DNA of 64,000 bases, taken from assembly GCA_963575745.1 (NCBI GenBank), contig CAUYUJ010003058.1, positions 497,698 through 561,697 of the forward strand, given 5' to 3'. Every line of letters starts with the position of its first letter. Position 1 is the stretch's first letter. The position numbers and the translations under genes were made by a program. Shown in pieces: positions 11,872 to 23,399 of the stretch. This DNA is from Prorocentrum cordatum. Lineage: Eukaryota; Sar; Dinophyceae; Prorocentrales; Prorocentraceae. The notes under the pieces are model-generated. The model searched no databases, was not told where the DNA came from, and saw only the letters and a list, made by a program, of their open reading frames with translations.

Positions 11872-12898
11872 ATGCGCAAGTTTCAACTGCAGTTGGGCCA
11901 GTCGAAGCGGAACGTCGAGGGCGTCGCGTTCGATTCCATCTCGGTCCAGACGAAGAGCCACCTGGTGACCAAGACGAGCGAGATGGGCGCAAAGCATTCG
12001 GAATCGGTGGCAGCAGCCGGACGCGGTCGCAGCGTCGGACTTTTACATCTCTGGGTTTTTTCCGGCCTCTCGATGGGCCCGATGGAGCAGGAGGAGGTGG
12101 TGGTCGCCATCGACGCGAAGAAGCTGGCGGAGCTGCGTGGCCAGCTCGAGACGATGGAGACGACCGCGAGGCGCTGCAAGACCAGGTTCTGCAAGGTGGA
12201 GCGCTACTACGATCAGAATCAAAAAGAAGCTGCCTCTGCACCTCGACCCGACGATCAGACCCATGATCCTCGAGATCTTGGCCCTGACAGGCGCGGGGCT
12301 GGAGCGGGGCCGTGCACCCGCGACCCGCGTGGAGCGCGAGCTCCAGGAGTGGCTCGAGGCGTTCACTGACAAGCGAGTGCTGACAGCGTGGTTCGTGGCG
12401 TTGGGAGTGAGGCCGCGCCGACCCGAGGCGTCCCTGACGTGGGGAGTGCTGATGCGGTGGCTCGTGGCAGTTTACAGATTTCAAGTGCTGATAGCGCGAG
12501 TGGCGGTGCAGCTCATGATGCAATTCGCGGTATCAGCGATCATTGCCGAAACCTCCGACCCGACCTCCTGCCTCGCCCTGCCCCGCTCGACCTTTGACTC
12601 TGACAATCACCTCTACGCCGAAAGCGGCCGCGAAGTCAAGTTTGATTGCGCCGAGCTCCTCCGTCCCTCGTGCTGCTACGAGACTCGGGTGCGACGGCGG
12701 CCACTCCACCTACCTCTACGGACCCCCGTGCTGCTACGAGACCCTCTGGATCGACGGCGGCCACTCCCTCTACCCCATACGACCAACATACTCTTACGAG
12801 ACCGTCGGGATCGACGGCGGTCCCAACTCCCTCCTCTTCGGCGCGCAGGCCCCGCACTTCAAGTTCCAGGCGCGGTCCCTCCGCGTCCTCGGCTGAGC
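11872..12898 (+). pseudogene. Unrecognised protein with three C-terminal 20-residue tandem repeats, frame-broken
   Basis: A frame starting with ATG at 11872 reads MRKFQLQLGQSKRNVEGVAF and stays protein-like to about 12230, including a charged helical stretch (KKLAELRGQLETMETTARR). After one break the sense frame continues (PMILEILALTGAGLERG). After another near 12680 it ends in three copies of a 20-residue unit with core CYET..IDGGHS.Y and a stop at 12896-12898. No family is recognised. The conserved sense reading through three breaks suggests a decayed gene rather than noise, but the breaks could be sequence errors. Confidence 0.4.
12663..12841 (+). repeat. Three tandem copies of a 60-bp coding unit
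   Basis: Units start near 12663, 12721 and 12781 and share TGCTACGAGAC and GGATCGACGGCGG words. The first unit is one or two bases short, which shifts the frame between units 1 and 2. Unit length is a multiple of three in units 2 and 3, as expected for a protein repeat. Confidence 0.7.
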
Positions 12899-13257
12899 TT
12901 TGGGAAGCTAGGGAGTGTGAGGCACCCGATTCGGGTTGCGCGAAAACCTATCTTGAGAAGAGGGGGATCCGACACGGCCACCCCGAAGATCTAGTTATGT
13001 TTCAGAGCCGCCAGATTTTGACACGAGCCAAGAATAATTTGAGCAGGTGCACCTGTAACGTTGACTCCTGCTGGGCCCCGTTTTGGGTAATTCGTTCCCG
13101 AAATGGTTTCTGGGGCTCTGGACGCTAGCCTTCGGCGTGGGCCTCGGAGGCGCTCCTGCCCCGAGCCTGATCCCACTTCCTGGGGTTTTCCTCCGAGACT
13201 GGTTTCTTCTTGTAGGTGGCCCAGACAAGAGGTTCTTCTGAGCTTTGATTCGGATCG

Positions 13258-13615
13258 TGATCCTGATCCTCCCTCCTCCTCCCTCCTCCCTCCTCCTCCT
13301 CCTCCCTCCTCCTCCTCCACCTCCTCTTCCGCCACCTCCTCCTCCCCCTCCTCCTCCTCCTCCTCATCGTCCTTTTTCTCCTCCTCCTCCTCGTCGTCCT
13401 CCTCCTCCTGGTCCTCCTCCTCCTCCTCCTCCTCCTCCTCTCCTCCTCCTCCTCCTCCTCTCCTCCTCTACTCCTTACTCCTACTCTACTCCTCCTACTC
13501 GTCCTCCTCCTCCTCTCCACCTCCTCGTCGTCCTCCTCCTCCTGCTCCTCCTCCTCCTCCTCCTCCTCTTCCTCCTCCTCCTCCTCCTCCTCCTCCGTCC
13601 TCCTCCTCCTCCTCA
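13258..13615 (+). repeat. (TCC)n triplet repeat, about 360 bp
   Basis: Almost pure CCT/TCC triplets with a few TCG and TAC interruptions. It gives long poly-S, poly-P and poly-L frames on the plus strand and poly-E/R frames on the minus strand; none is a gene. Confidence 0.95.
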
Positions 13616-14166
13616 TGACTCCTCCGTCCTCCCCCTCCCCTTCGTTTCTGGTACCCTGCCCTCTTACCTTTCTCCACGGGCGTGCCGTGGGCAGCGCTCG
13701 GCCTCGAGCAGGACGCGGCAGCCGCCGCCGCCGCCCCCGGGGCGTCCGCCGCCTCGGCAGCGCCCCGGCGCGGGCGGCCGAGAGGCCAGCCAACCCCGCA
13801 GCGGGGAGCCAACACTCATCGACATCCCTGCGTCGCGGAACAAAACACGACTGGAGCCAGCGACAAACGAGCTGACAACGTACAGTGGCCGCAGCCAACT
13901 GTCAGTGGCTGCAGGCAGCTGCCGGTACCCCCGCGGCCAACGTGCCGGGCCCTGCGCGCGTCGCGCTGCCACGCCAGCCAAGCATTACGACGGCAAACCG
14001 ATTGTTTTCTGAATCAACTCGGCGGGAGACAGGAGTTATTCGGGGTACTGTTTTGGCAGTTGGGGGTCCGTGCTTGGCCCCCGGGGACCGTCGACATAAT
14101 TAGTCGAGGATGAGGAGCTGGTCCCCGCGTGCCTCCTCCTTTCTCGTTCTGCCTCTTTTTCCTTTT

Positions 14167-14169
<3 letters not shown>

Positions 14170-14203
<34 letters not shown>
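14170..14203 (+). repeat. (CT)n microsatellite
   Basis: A perfect CT dinucleotide run of about 34 bp, followed by CTCC interruptions to 14218. Confidence 0.95.
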
Positions 14204-14207
<4 letters not shown>

Positions 14208-14639
14208 TCTCCCTCCTCGTCCTTCTCCTCCGCGTTCGGGGATCGCTTCGGCAGTGCCAGGCCCGAGCCGCCGCACGGCTCCCTTCTCCGCCCTCTCCCA
14301 CCCTGTCTTGTCACCTGCGCAGCGCCAGGTCCGCACCGCCGCGGTTTCCAGGCGCGCCTACGTGGTCCAGAAGCAGTCGGACCACCAGAAGCAGCAGGCA
14401 AAGGGGGGGGGGGGGGGGGCAAGGGGGGACTTGGCTGGCTCGCTCGCCTGCTGGAGGCCCAAGGGAGGAACCAGAGGACGAGGAACAGGACGAGGAGGAA
14501 GGCGAGGAGGAGGAGGAGGCCGAGGAGCACCAGGAGGATCCAGGGTCTGCGTCGGCCTGCCTCCGACGAGCACGTTCCGCAGTGGTCGCACGAAGCCCGG
14601 ATATCCAAAGGTGAAGTGCCGGATCCGCAGGCGGTCGGG

Positions 14640-14950
14640 CGTCGTGGCCTCCCGTATGGTCTCCCATGTGGTCTCTTCCTATGTGGACTCCCGCACGGTC
14701 TTCTGTATGGATTCCAGTGTGGTTTCCCGTATGGCCTCCCTCACCTTCCGAATGGTCTGCCGTAGTGTCCCCCGTATGGCTTTCCGTGTGGCTTTCCGCA
14801 TGTTATCCCATATTGTTTGCCGTGAGATTATCCGTATGGTTTGTTATATTGTTTGCGGTCTGGTCTCCCGTATGGTCTCCCGTAGGGTTTTTTTGTACGG
14901 TCTCCCGTATGGGTTCTCGCATGGTCTCCCGTATGGCCTCCCGCACGCGC
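14640..14950 (+). repeat. Minisatellite, unit 12-15 bp (GGTCTCCCGTAT type)
   Basis: Variants of TCCCGTATGGTC repeat about 20 times with steps of 12 or 15 bp and frequent single changes (TCCCATGTGG, TCCCGCACGG). The step is a multiple of three, so it reads as a V/S/R-rich periodic peptide. Confidence 0.8.
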
Positions 14951-15059
14951 ACTAGAATTTCATGCGATGTTCAGTGCTAGATTTTTGACGCTTCGCGCAA
15001 CCCCACCAGCCCTTCCAGAGACGATGCCCAGAGGAGTTGCCTCGATCATGGAAGTGGGC

Positions 15060-15660
15060 AGCACACAGAGGAAGGGCCGCTCTTGGAACGCTCTTGGGAC
15101 ACTCTTGGGCGCCCTTGGGGCCGTCTTGGGACTCTCTTGGGGCCTCTTGGGGACTGCTTCTGGTCATCTTTGGGGCCTATCGGGAGCCTCTTGGAGCTGT
15201 ATTGGGGGCTTTCGAAGCCCTCTTGGAGCCATCTTGGAAGAGCTCGAGCCAAGAAGGTAGGGTCCTGACTTCGCCTTCCCCCTCGGAAGCCCCCAACCTT
15301 GCGTCTTGGGCCCCTCTTGGAGCGCTCTTGGGGCCGTCTTGGGGCTCTCTTGGGCCTCTTTTGGGGCCATGTTGGGGCCATCTTGAGGCATCGGAAGGCC
15401 ATCGAAAGCAAAGAGGCGAGAAGGCACAACTCATTGATGTTCCTTAGGTTTTGCAAGGGTGTTGGCCTCTTCGGGGCTTCCTTGGGGAGCTCCTTGGCCA
15501 CTTGGAGCCGTCTTGGAGCGGTTTTGGGGCCTCTTGAGCCTCTGAGGAGCCATCTTGAGGCATCTTGGGGTATTTTGGGCCATCTTGGAGCTCATCGTGG
15601 GCTTTCCGAGGCGCTCCTGGAGCCTTATTGGGCCATCTTGGATGCTCCACCCCTCGGGGG
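15060..15660 (+). repeat. Minisatellite, CTTGGGG-core units of about 12-15 bp
   Basis: The word CTTGGGG or CTTGGAG recurs every 12-15 bp over about 600 bp, giving L/G/S/W-rich periodic frames. The stretch is interrupted near 15250-15300 and 15410-15470 by non-repeat sequence. Confidence 0.8.
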
Positions 15661-15954
15661 ACCCCCTGTCCAGGCCCAGGGGAGGGGGTAGTGGGAGGGG
15701 TCGCCCCCTTAACCGACGGGGAAGAAGGGCAGATGGAGGACAACACACGCTAGACCACCTACGCCCTAAAGAGCTGGCTGGTTTCTGTTACGTAGGGACT
15801 TCTGCCGTCAGGGTGTACATAGTTCAATGCGCGGGCCCCTATGACCCGACACCTTCCCTAGACTTTCCCAGCCCTTCCCCTCATCCGTCAACCCTCGTCC
15901 TCCTCGTCCTCCCTCCTTCTCTGCGTCGTCCTCGTCATCCTTCTTTCTTAGCGT

Positions 15955-16188
15955 CTCATCATCATCATCATCATCATCATCATCAGCAGCATCATCGTCA
16001 TCAGCGTCATCAGAAGCATTATCATCATCACCATCAACATCAGCAGCGTCATCATAATCAGTATCAACACCATCATCATCACCATCATCAGAATCACCAT
16101 CATCATCATCACCAGCAGCATCATCATCATCATCATCATCATTCGCATCATCATCAGCATCATCGCCATCAGCATCGTCATCATCATG
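15955..16188 (+). repeat. (CAT)n / (CAG) mixed triplet repeat
   Basis: About 230 bp of CATCAT and CATCAG triplets. Its last CATCATCATG runs directly into a truncated spliced-leader relic at 16189. Confidence 0.95.
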
Positions 16189-16206
16189 CGTAGCCATTTT
16201 GGCTCA
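16189..16206 (+). other. DinoSL relic, 18 matching bases
   Basis: CGTAGCCATTTTGGCTCA matches the dinoflagellate spliced leader from its third base (counting the leading D) and then diverges (CTATG instead of AG). It lies 137 bp before the ATG of ORF1 of LINE copy A and directly after the CAT repeat. No GT follows, so it is not a leader RNA gene. Confidence 0.75.
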
Positions 16207-16342
16207 CTATGAGGCGATCAGGGCAGCTCTCTGGTCCCATGTGGCTGGCTCTAGCGCGGCCATAAGTCTCTCATGTCCATAACATTCACGACACCCGGCC
16301 CCAGTCCCCCGATTGGGAACCCAGCCGCGGCGGCCTCGACCA

Positions 16343-17540
16343 ATGGCAGGACGTGATGGTGGTCGTCGAGGTGCTGCGCGCAGCGGCGGCGGTAAAGGTG
16401 GCAGCAGAGGAGGACGGCGAGGCGGTGTTCAGCCCAGCGCGGGAGGTGCAGGCGACGGCGCCCCCAAGGCCTGGGACTGCCTCAAATGCGGAGCCAAGAA
16501 GAATTGGGGCTCTCGGTGCGTGTGTCGTAGCTGCGGGTATGATTGGTGGGAGCGGGGATCGATTTTGTGCAAGCTCGTGGTGGAGTGGCGCGTCACACCT
16601 GGACGCCGAGGAACGTCGCGAGTTCAACAAGCTGCGCAGGAAGGTCAAGAAGCCGGAAGGAAACACTCAGTCCCCAGGCTCTGCCGGCGATGCAGGCTCA
16701 GCTACAGCAGCTGGAGGGCAGCAGCAAGCACCTGAGGACGAACGAGTTCAGCACCCGGGGAAGCTACGGAGCGACATCAAGAAGTTTGAAGGCGTGGAGG
16801 GCACGGAACATACCCTGGAGGCCAAGCGGCAGGAGGCGCAGCAGTTGGATCACGAGCTCTCCGAGGCAAAGCCCACGCCCGCACAGCTCAGCGAGTTCGG
16901 GCGCAAGCAGAAGAACCAGCAGATCACCGCGGAGGCGCTGGAAAGGAAGGCCTCGGCCGCCACGCAGGAGATTGTGGACATCCAGGCCCAGAGGCCCGAG
17001 CTGGATGGCACATGCGAGCAGAGCACGGCCACGGAGACGGAGCCGCAGGCCTCATCGACAACCTCCCGGCCAAGCGGCTTCGCGAACGCTAAGGGCACCC
17101 GCGCGAAGTGGGCGCTCGACGGCGCTCGGGCCCCAGCCTCCCCAGGGGCCACAAGAGCAGTGCCCGGCGAGGGCGAAGGTGCGACCGCTTTCTTGGCTGC
17201 GCTCGACCAGGCCTCGGGCGCGCCCGACCCGGGATTCGCCCAGCAATGGGAAGGGCAGGTCGCAGAGCTTCGCCGCCTGGGGGCCCGCGCGGCGTCAGCG
17301 GGAGCTGCAGCCGAACGCGACAGCGGCGACGAGCAGGAGCTCGAGGGGGCGGACGTCGCCGACATCCAGGACAGCATGGAGGAGGTGGTCGCCGAGGACG
17401 GCGGCAGCGAGGCCGCATGGGGCGACGACGGCGGCGCCGCTCGCGCCGCCGACCCCGCAGCCCAGGCCGCCGCCAAGCGCGAGCTGCGTGCCCAGAAGCT
17501 CATCCGAGGACTACGCTCCGCGGGGCTCAAGAGAAGGGGG
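16343..17540 (+). pseudogene. LINE copy A ORF1: zinc ribbon plus coiled coil
   Basis: From ATG 16343 the frame gives an R/G-rich N-terminus and then a CxxC...CxxC zinc ribbon reading WDCLKCGAKKNW and VCRSCGYDWW (about 16472-16549). The sense reading then moves to another frame near 16570-16600 and continues as a long charged region (EERREFNKLRRKVKK, KRQEAQQLDHELSEA) typical of ORF1 coiled coils that bind RNA. It runs through a poly-G tract at 17537-17555 into the endonuclease region, so ORF1 and ORF2 may have been fused or are joined by the loss of a stop. Confidence 0.5.
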
Positions 17541-17569
17541 GGGGGGGGGGGGGGCGCGGGTAGCGGGCC

Positions 17570-18300
17570 GCCTTTCATGGCGGTGAGCCTCAACGGCTGT
17601 GGCGGGGGCCCCTTCGCCACCGTTCTCGGCGAGCACCGCGGCCCCCGGCAGTTCGCAGTCGCGCGGGCGCACGCGGGGGGCGCCATTTGTTTCCAGGAGC
17701 ATCGCCTCAACGGCTGCCGCGCGGTGGGGCAGGAGCAGTGGCGCGGGCAGGTCGGATGGGGCGCCGTGCTGGCCCGAGGCGCGGGCGCCGTGGGGGCATC
17801 TCAGCAGCGCGCTGTCAGCGGCGGCGCGGGGGTCGCAGCGCGCGCGACCCGCGGCGCGCGCGGCCCTGGCGAGCACGGCAACAAGCCCAGCTGCCACGTC
17901 TCCGACGGCAGGGCGACAGTGACCCACGTCGACAGGGTGGTGCCTGGCGGCTTTCTGCCGGGCTCGGTCTACCTAGACAACGGCGACGTCGGCGAGGCCA
18001 GCGCGGCCGCGCCGCAGGAGGTCGGGCCCCGCCTCGAGCGCGCGGGGGCGCCGCGGGCCCCCGTGGGGGGCTGGAACTTCGAACCCGACAGGTTCCACCA
18101 GCGCGCGGGCAACTGGCTCTGCGAGGTCGGCGGCCACGTCGTCGACGCGGGAGCGGGCGCCTGCCAGCGCGCCATTCCCAATGAGCCGTCAGAGGTGGAC
18201 TGGCCCATCGCCAGCGCGGAGATGCTCGCCAGGTCGCGGCCTGCACTCGCCTGGACATGGCGGCCCTGGGGCGCGCGAACCCGTGCAGGCCCCGCGTGTC
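17570..18300 (+). pseudogene. LINE copy A endonuclease domain
   Basis: Ordered motifs of an apurinic-type endonuclease are visible: AVSLNGCGGGPF (start strand), ICFQEHRL (QE catalytic glutamate motif) near 17689, SGGAGVAARATRG near 17818, and PVGGWNFEPDRF near 18059 matching the GDxN motif, with G for the Asp. No SDH motif is seen before the frame breaks at about 18230. The changed Asp argues that the enzyme is dead. Confidence 0.5.
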
Positions 18301-18949
18301 GGTCAAGCTCGCGCTCGCCCGCTACGGCGCCTGGGCCAGTCGTTCAGGGCCAGGGGGCCGACGGCGCCCCCCAAGTCGCGGTCCTTCGGGCCCGTGCTCG
18401 CGAAGCACTGGGACCGCAGCGCGGCGCGGGCCCAGACCGACCAGAGCGACGACCTGCAGGCCGCGGCGGCTGCCTGCAAGGGGCTGCGCGGGGGCGTCGA
18501 GGGCGAGCTCGTCTGGGCGCGCCAGATCGACCCCGACGGGGCCGACTTCCACCAGGGCGGCGGGGGGCCCGCCAAGATTCAGTTTCGGCTCGCAGGCGCG
18601 CGCGGCCAGCTTCAAGGGCAAGAAGCTCGCGCGCCCGATCGGCCACTTCACCCAGGCGCGGCCCCCCGTTGGAGGGCCCGCCCCTGGCGGCAGCGGGCCC
18701 GCCGCGGAGGCCCAGCTCAGGCTGGGCCCTGAGCGACGAGAAGCAGGGCGCATGCAGGCCAGGTGGGGCGCCGCCGACAGACGGCACCCGCCGGAGGCAA
18801 ACCGCCTCGCCCTTGCCATCGCCTGTTCCGCCCCCTGCTTCTGCCTACCCATCCACCCCGCCCTTGCGTACCTTGGACGAGCGTCTCGCGGCGCCTTTGG
18901 ATGGGTGGTTATGGTGATGGTGGTCTTTGGCGCTGACAGTGGCAATCGT

Positions 18950-19860
18950 TGCTTCTTGGCAGATTATCGTGGCGATATTGGTGATGAATGTGATGATGAC
19001 GGCAGCTTGGGCGCCGATGCGAATGGCAATGAGCTCACCCCACAGACCAAACACGTGTTGTCGCGAATTGCAGGTTCGCAGGCGGAGTTGCAGTCGCCTC
19101 GGGCTCAGAAGGCAGAGGTGCTCGCATTTCCGCAGAAGCGTGCGCTATACCAGCAGCGCCGTCACTGGGCTAGTAAGGATTGCGACAAGTTCACTGATCA
19201 GATCCGTGGGGTTGATGAGTCTATTGCTTCCCTGCAGGCAGACCGTGTCTCTCCTGTCACCAGGCAGCAGCAGACAGCGCGTAACACGGCCCCTTGGGAG
19301 GGCAGGCTTCAGAGCCTTCCAGCACCTGTGGCAGTTTCTCACGACTCGGAAGGCCGCCCTGATATGCCAGCCCACATCGACGTTTTCGCTACCTCCAAGG
19401 CCGTCGAGAAGGATAAGAAGGAACATTATTTTTGTTGGCGTTTCTTCGGGCTCGCTCCCTGGATCCTCGACGCCCAGATCAGTTGAGCCCGTTCGCGCCC
19501 AGCCCATGGCGGTTGGCTCCACTGGTGGTCAGTCTAAGATGGGAGTCGGTCCTTGGTATGCCTCCTCTCTGCCGCCGCCGCCGAAGCGTCCCGCCGCGCC
19601 ACTCCCTGGTGTCTCTGCTACAGTCGGATTGGATGGGGCCAGCACGGCTGACGCCGATGCTACCGCTGACGTTGGCGCCGCGAGCATTCCCCCGATGGGC
19701 CCCGCGACTTATGTCAGTGCTTGTCAGGAGAAAGGGCGTGGCAAATCAGCACCAGATGGCATGGCATCTTTGCCCCTCCCCCCCCGTTGCGGCATCAGCT
19801 GCAGTAAGGATGCGGCCCCTCCTGGCGAGTCAACTTTTGTCAGGAAGCCTAGGTAGTGAA
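18950..19860 (+). pseudogene. LINE copy B ORF1, coiled-coil protein
   Basis: The frame ending at 19486 reads as a charged coiled coil (TKHVLSRIAGSQAELQSP, then RALYQQRRHWASKDCDKFTD) followed by a proline-rich segment in another frame up to 19858. This matches the ORF1 layout of copies A and D. No zinc ribbon was found upstream. Confidence 0.4.
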
Positions 19861-20440
19861 GGTCAATATCGTTTCCTGGACGAATGCCAAACCGTTCCTG
19901 GAGGCACTTTGGAAATAAATTTGATGCGGCTGGGTTTCAGGAACTACGCCGCTCTGCCGGATCCGTTGAATTTGTGGCCAACCGTGCCGGCAAACACGGG
20001 TATCACGCCCACTAGCACCCCTCGGTTTCCGCTGCTAAAGGTGGTCTGAGCTCGGGCGTTGGACTAGTATCGCGCTGCGCCAGATTTATTATCAAGCCAT
20101 GGCATGAGGTCGTTGATGCAGGGACCCCGCGGGCCAATTTTTTCCTCCACACAGGCGGCTCGGCGGAGCATGGGAACTCCCAACTCCTCTTGCAGGTCGC
20201 AGCTGTTATGAGGACCATTGGCGTCCCTTTCGTGGTCTCCGCGGATTCACATGTGTCTCCCGGCGGGCTGCAGGCCACAGGATTCTTATCGCGCTTAAAC
20301 GGTGTCATTGTGGTGCCTGGGTATCGCAGCTACGTGTCCACAGGTGTCCAATCGTTGGTCGGCTATTTCGTTGTGCATCCAGCTTTAGCAGCAGCGGCTC
20401 CGCGCCAAACACGGGGGGCCCCCCTGGTCCCCAGTGCCAG
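19858..20440 (+). pseudogene. LINE copy B endonuclease domain
   Basis: VKVNIVSWTNAKPFLEALW opens the domain directly after the ORF1 stop. Then AGFQELR (QE motif), LSSGVGLVSR, FVVSADSHVSPGGLQAT (GDxN position reads ADSH) and LNGVIVVPG follow in order, each in a plus-strand frame separated by stops. The changed GDxN motif and the stops show it is inactive. Confidence 0.5.
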
Positions 20441-21199
20441 CCTGTTGCTTTGATCCTGTGTGAGAATGTCAATTCTGACGTGGTCTCTGCGCTGCGTCGT
20501 CCTCCGCCAGTACTTGTTCAGAGGCCCGTTTGGTGCGCGCCCTGCCCCCCGTCGCGGGGTGAATTTCCCGATCCTGACCAAGTGGTTGCAGTGCCTGAGC
20601 ACGGGCGTCTCCTTTCAGCGCGGCTTAAAACTTCTGCCGGGGAGTTGATTGGACTCTGTCAGCTGCCCGACCCGCAGGTCTATGAAATGCGCGGTGAAAC
20701 CCCTACCTCAGTTCAGATACCCGTCTCATGTTTTCCTTGGCAAAGCTGCTGCCTCTCATGACGGGAAGCCTTGGAGGTATCTTTCGAATCGTCTTGGTAC
20801 CCTCTTACATCTAGCAGGGAAGCAGTCGCAGCAGGCTGCCATTCGCGCGGCTACCTGCGCGCGCAAGAATCGCCACTCATCGCGTGAAGGGGGCCCCCCT
20901 CCTGATTGGCCATGGTTGCTTTACTATGCTATGGACCTGGGCTCTAATGATTGACTTCGGGATACTCTGGCTGAGATGGCATCGGCCTTGGAGCGCGAGG
21001 TTTCAGCTAAGCGCTATCAGTCCTGGGCTTCCTGGGCCATAAAGTCGGCGCAGCGCGGGGGATTTGCTGCGCGCGAGTTCGCGAAGGGTTCGGGCGATTG
21101 GGCGGCTTTTTCAGACCACATCGACACCAACCCCTGATGTCCCCATCGGTATTCCTGAGCATCATTTGAAAGCGCGCGAGGAGTTCTGGCATGGTTTAC

Positions 21200-22310
21200 G
21201 GGGCCCCTGGCAGGCACCCTGCTGATCCTTGCCACGATTTGCCCGTGCCTCTTGCGCGCCCAGCAGGCATTGCACCATTGCCACGACCGTCTCTGGTGCG
21301 CTATAGGCAGATGCGCCGGAAGTGCAGAGCACGCGCGGCTGTTGCGCTGGACGGCATGCATCCCCAGAACCATGCCCCTTCTCTGATCCTTCTCTATTCG
21401 CTCTGTTTGGCAGAGTCCTGCGGCTAGGGAGATTTCCTATTATCTTGGCGGTATTCATGATGAGTTTACTACCGAAGCCTGGTGGTGGTGAACGCACTGT
21501 CCCATTTTTCATCACATGCGTGTATACATTCACTCGGTTCTCTCGCCACGCGTTCGGCGTGAGCTGGGCACGCCAACGCCCGCGTCCATGCATATACGGT
21601 GTGCGCTCTCACTCTTGACAACAGTGTGTGCGTGGCGCATTGGAGTGCTGGCTGAGTACGCCGTCGCACGTGGCACGTATGCTTCCCCCCTCTTGCTGGA
21701 CAGACGGCGTATGATCCGGTTAGGCAAGTGCTTCTCATCAAGCGTGCAGTTCAGTTCGATTTCAATCCTGCGTTGTTGCGTGTGCTCTTGTCTCTCAGCA
21801 TATAGCCTAGTGTTGTACGCTTGCGCCGAATCGACGGTGCTTGTATCTCTGCTGGCATCGCGATTGTTGCTGGTTATTCCTCAGCAGATCTGTTCATGCG
21901 CATTATGCTGGTCCCCGAGGTAGATTCTGTCTCAGCAGTCTATCCGAACCTCCATGTGGGGCTGGGGGCTGGCGACAGTCAGGTCCTGGGAATTGGAAGC
22001 GAGAGGGGCCTCTTGAAGCTAGCCACCGAGGCCTCCCATCTCCTTATGAAGAAGCTCATTTGCGCTGCCCGATTACCCCTGGCCGAGAAGAAAGTCATGC
22101 TCCTGTCTTCGGACCCGACGTTGGCCAGGGATATTGCCGCTGAGACTCCGCGACTTTCTGGCGCCGCCGAATTCTCATGCCGAAGCCTCGGCATCGATTT
22201 CCTGCTGCGCAAGGGGCGCCGGGGTCGCCCAGTTCTGCTAAAGACAGCTTTGGCCAAGGCCCGCCGTCTATTGCGCCATGCGGTGCTAGGGTGCCTGCGC
22301 AATGTTAATA
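21200..22310 (+). pseudogene. LINE copy B reverse transcriptase
   Basis: A DGMHP-type motif lies near 21350, a block ending LLPKPGGGERTVPFF near 21500, and a motif B-like IVAGYSSADLF near 21861. The thumb-side reading ARLPLAEKKVMLLSS and CRSLGIDFLLRK follows. At the catalytic YxDD position the frame reads HVGLGAGDSQVLG, so the aspartate pair is lost. Stops interrupt motif A. The assignment rests on the order of blocks. Confidence 0.45.
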
Positions 22311-23399
22311 CGAGCGTGTGTCCTATTATTACCTGCAGTATTCATGCGGTTGGTCCGAGCCCTTACCAGATCCAGCATATTCGGACATGCGCCATGCAGG
22401 GTTAGGCTCAGGCAGGCGCATATCTGCGACTATGGGCCTCGCTCTACAGGGTGTTACTGACCCGGCTCTGGACGCTCATGTCGAAGTCGTGCGTGTGTGG
22501 GGTGTCTTGTCTCCCGTTGGAACCGTCTACTGCCCGGGGACATTATCGATGCAGTCCTCTCTCGTGCTCGCGATGCCGTTTCATGTGGCACCCTTTGGAC
22601 AGACGTACAAGGGCCAGGCCAGATATTGCTTGCCACCTTACTCAGCATTGGGAGGCCAGTTGTAAGCCCGACCCAATGACATAATTCTCTTGGGATGAAT
22701 CTGTCTATTGCGACTACTGCGCCTCTTTACTTGGTATTCCTAGTGGCCCGCGATGCCTGCGCGCGGGCGTGGACGCAAGCCTCTGGGCGCCACCCATCCT
22801 TCGGTCATTTGTCGGGCCCACGTTTCCAGCCGCCCCTCCGCCCCCTTCTGCCCAAGAAGACCGAAGCATGGGGCGCGCTGCAACAGCGAGCCTGGGGGGC
22901 CTTCCGGGCTGGGGGCATATGTTTCAAACCTAAGTGCCCCATGGGCCAGCTGATCCCAGCGAGCCCTGTTGTTCCCAACCTTATATGAACGCGATGCTCT
23001 CAGCGATTTCTGTCGTTGGTTTGGTCCTACGAAGGTTTCGCGCGTTGTCTCGGTCAGCACCGTGGCAACCCTGTCTGGGCCACGGCACTCGCTCTTGACC
23101 CGCGTTATAGTTATCTTGGTTCGCCACCGTGCCCTGGCCCTGTCTGGGAAGGCGCAGCTGATGGCCCTCTTCTCTCGTCGCCCGCGACTGGGGGCGGCTC
23201 GGGAACGATCGGGCCGCCGCTTCTCACGCTCCGTCGTGGATGGGGCGTCTGCCCTTTTACCCCCAGGCGCCGAAACGTCTTTGGCGTGCCTGTCGCACAC
23301 AGCTCTCCTAGGTTGATTGCCGCAGCATATGGTGTCCTGTCTAGATTTGTTCAGGACGTTCCAAGGGCTGGGCTCCACCCATACTGCCCCGACTGCCCA

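Larger units (their letters stand above)
16189..18830 (+). mobile_element. LINE-like retroelement copy A, 5' part only
   Basis: It starts at a leader relic and carries an ORF1 with a zinc ribbon and coiled coil, then an endonuclease domain, in the order seen in copies B and D. Reverse transcriptase is missing: recognisable sequence fades near 18830 where copy B begins. The copy is truncated on the 3' side, which is unusual for LINEs (normally 5'-truncated) and suggests later deletion or replacement. Confidence 0.55.

Noticed and set aside
13125-13898. Minus-strand frame rich in E and R
   Set aside because: It is the antisense of the (TCC)n repeat.
15060-15500. L/G/S/W-rich periodic ORFs as a repeat protein
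   Set aside because: The periodicity comes from a CTTGGGG minisatellite and is present on both strands.
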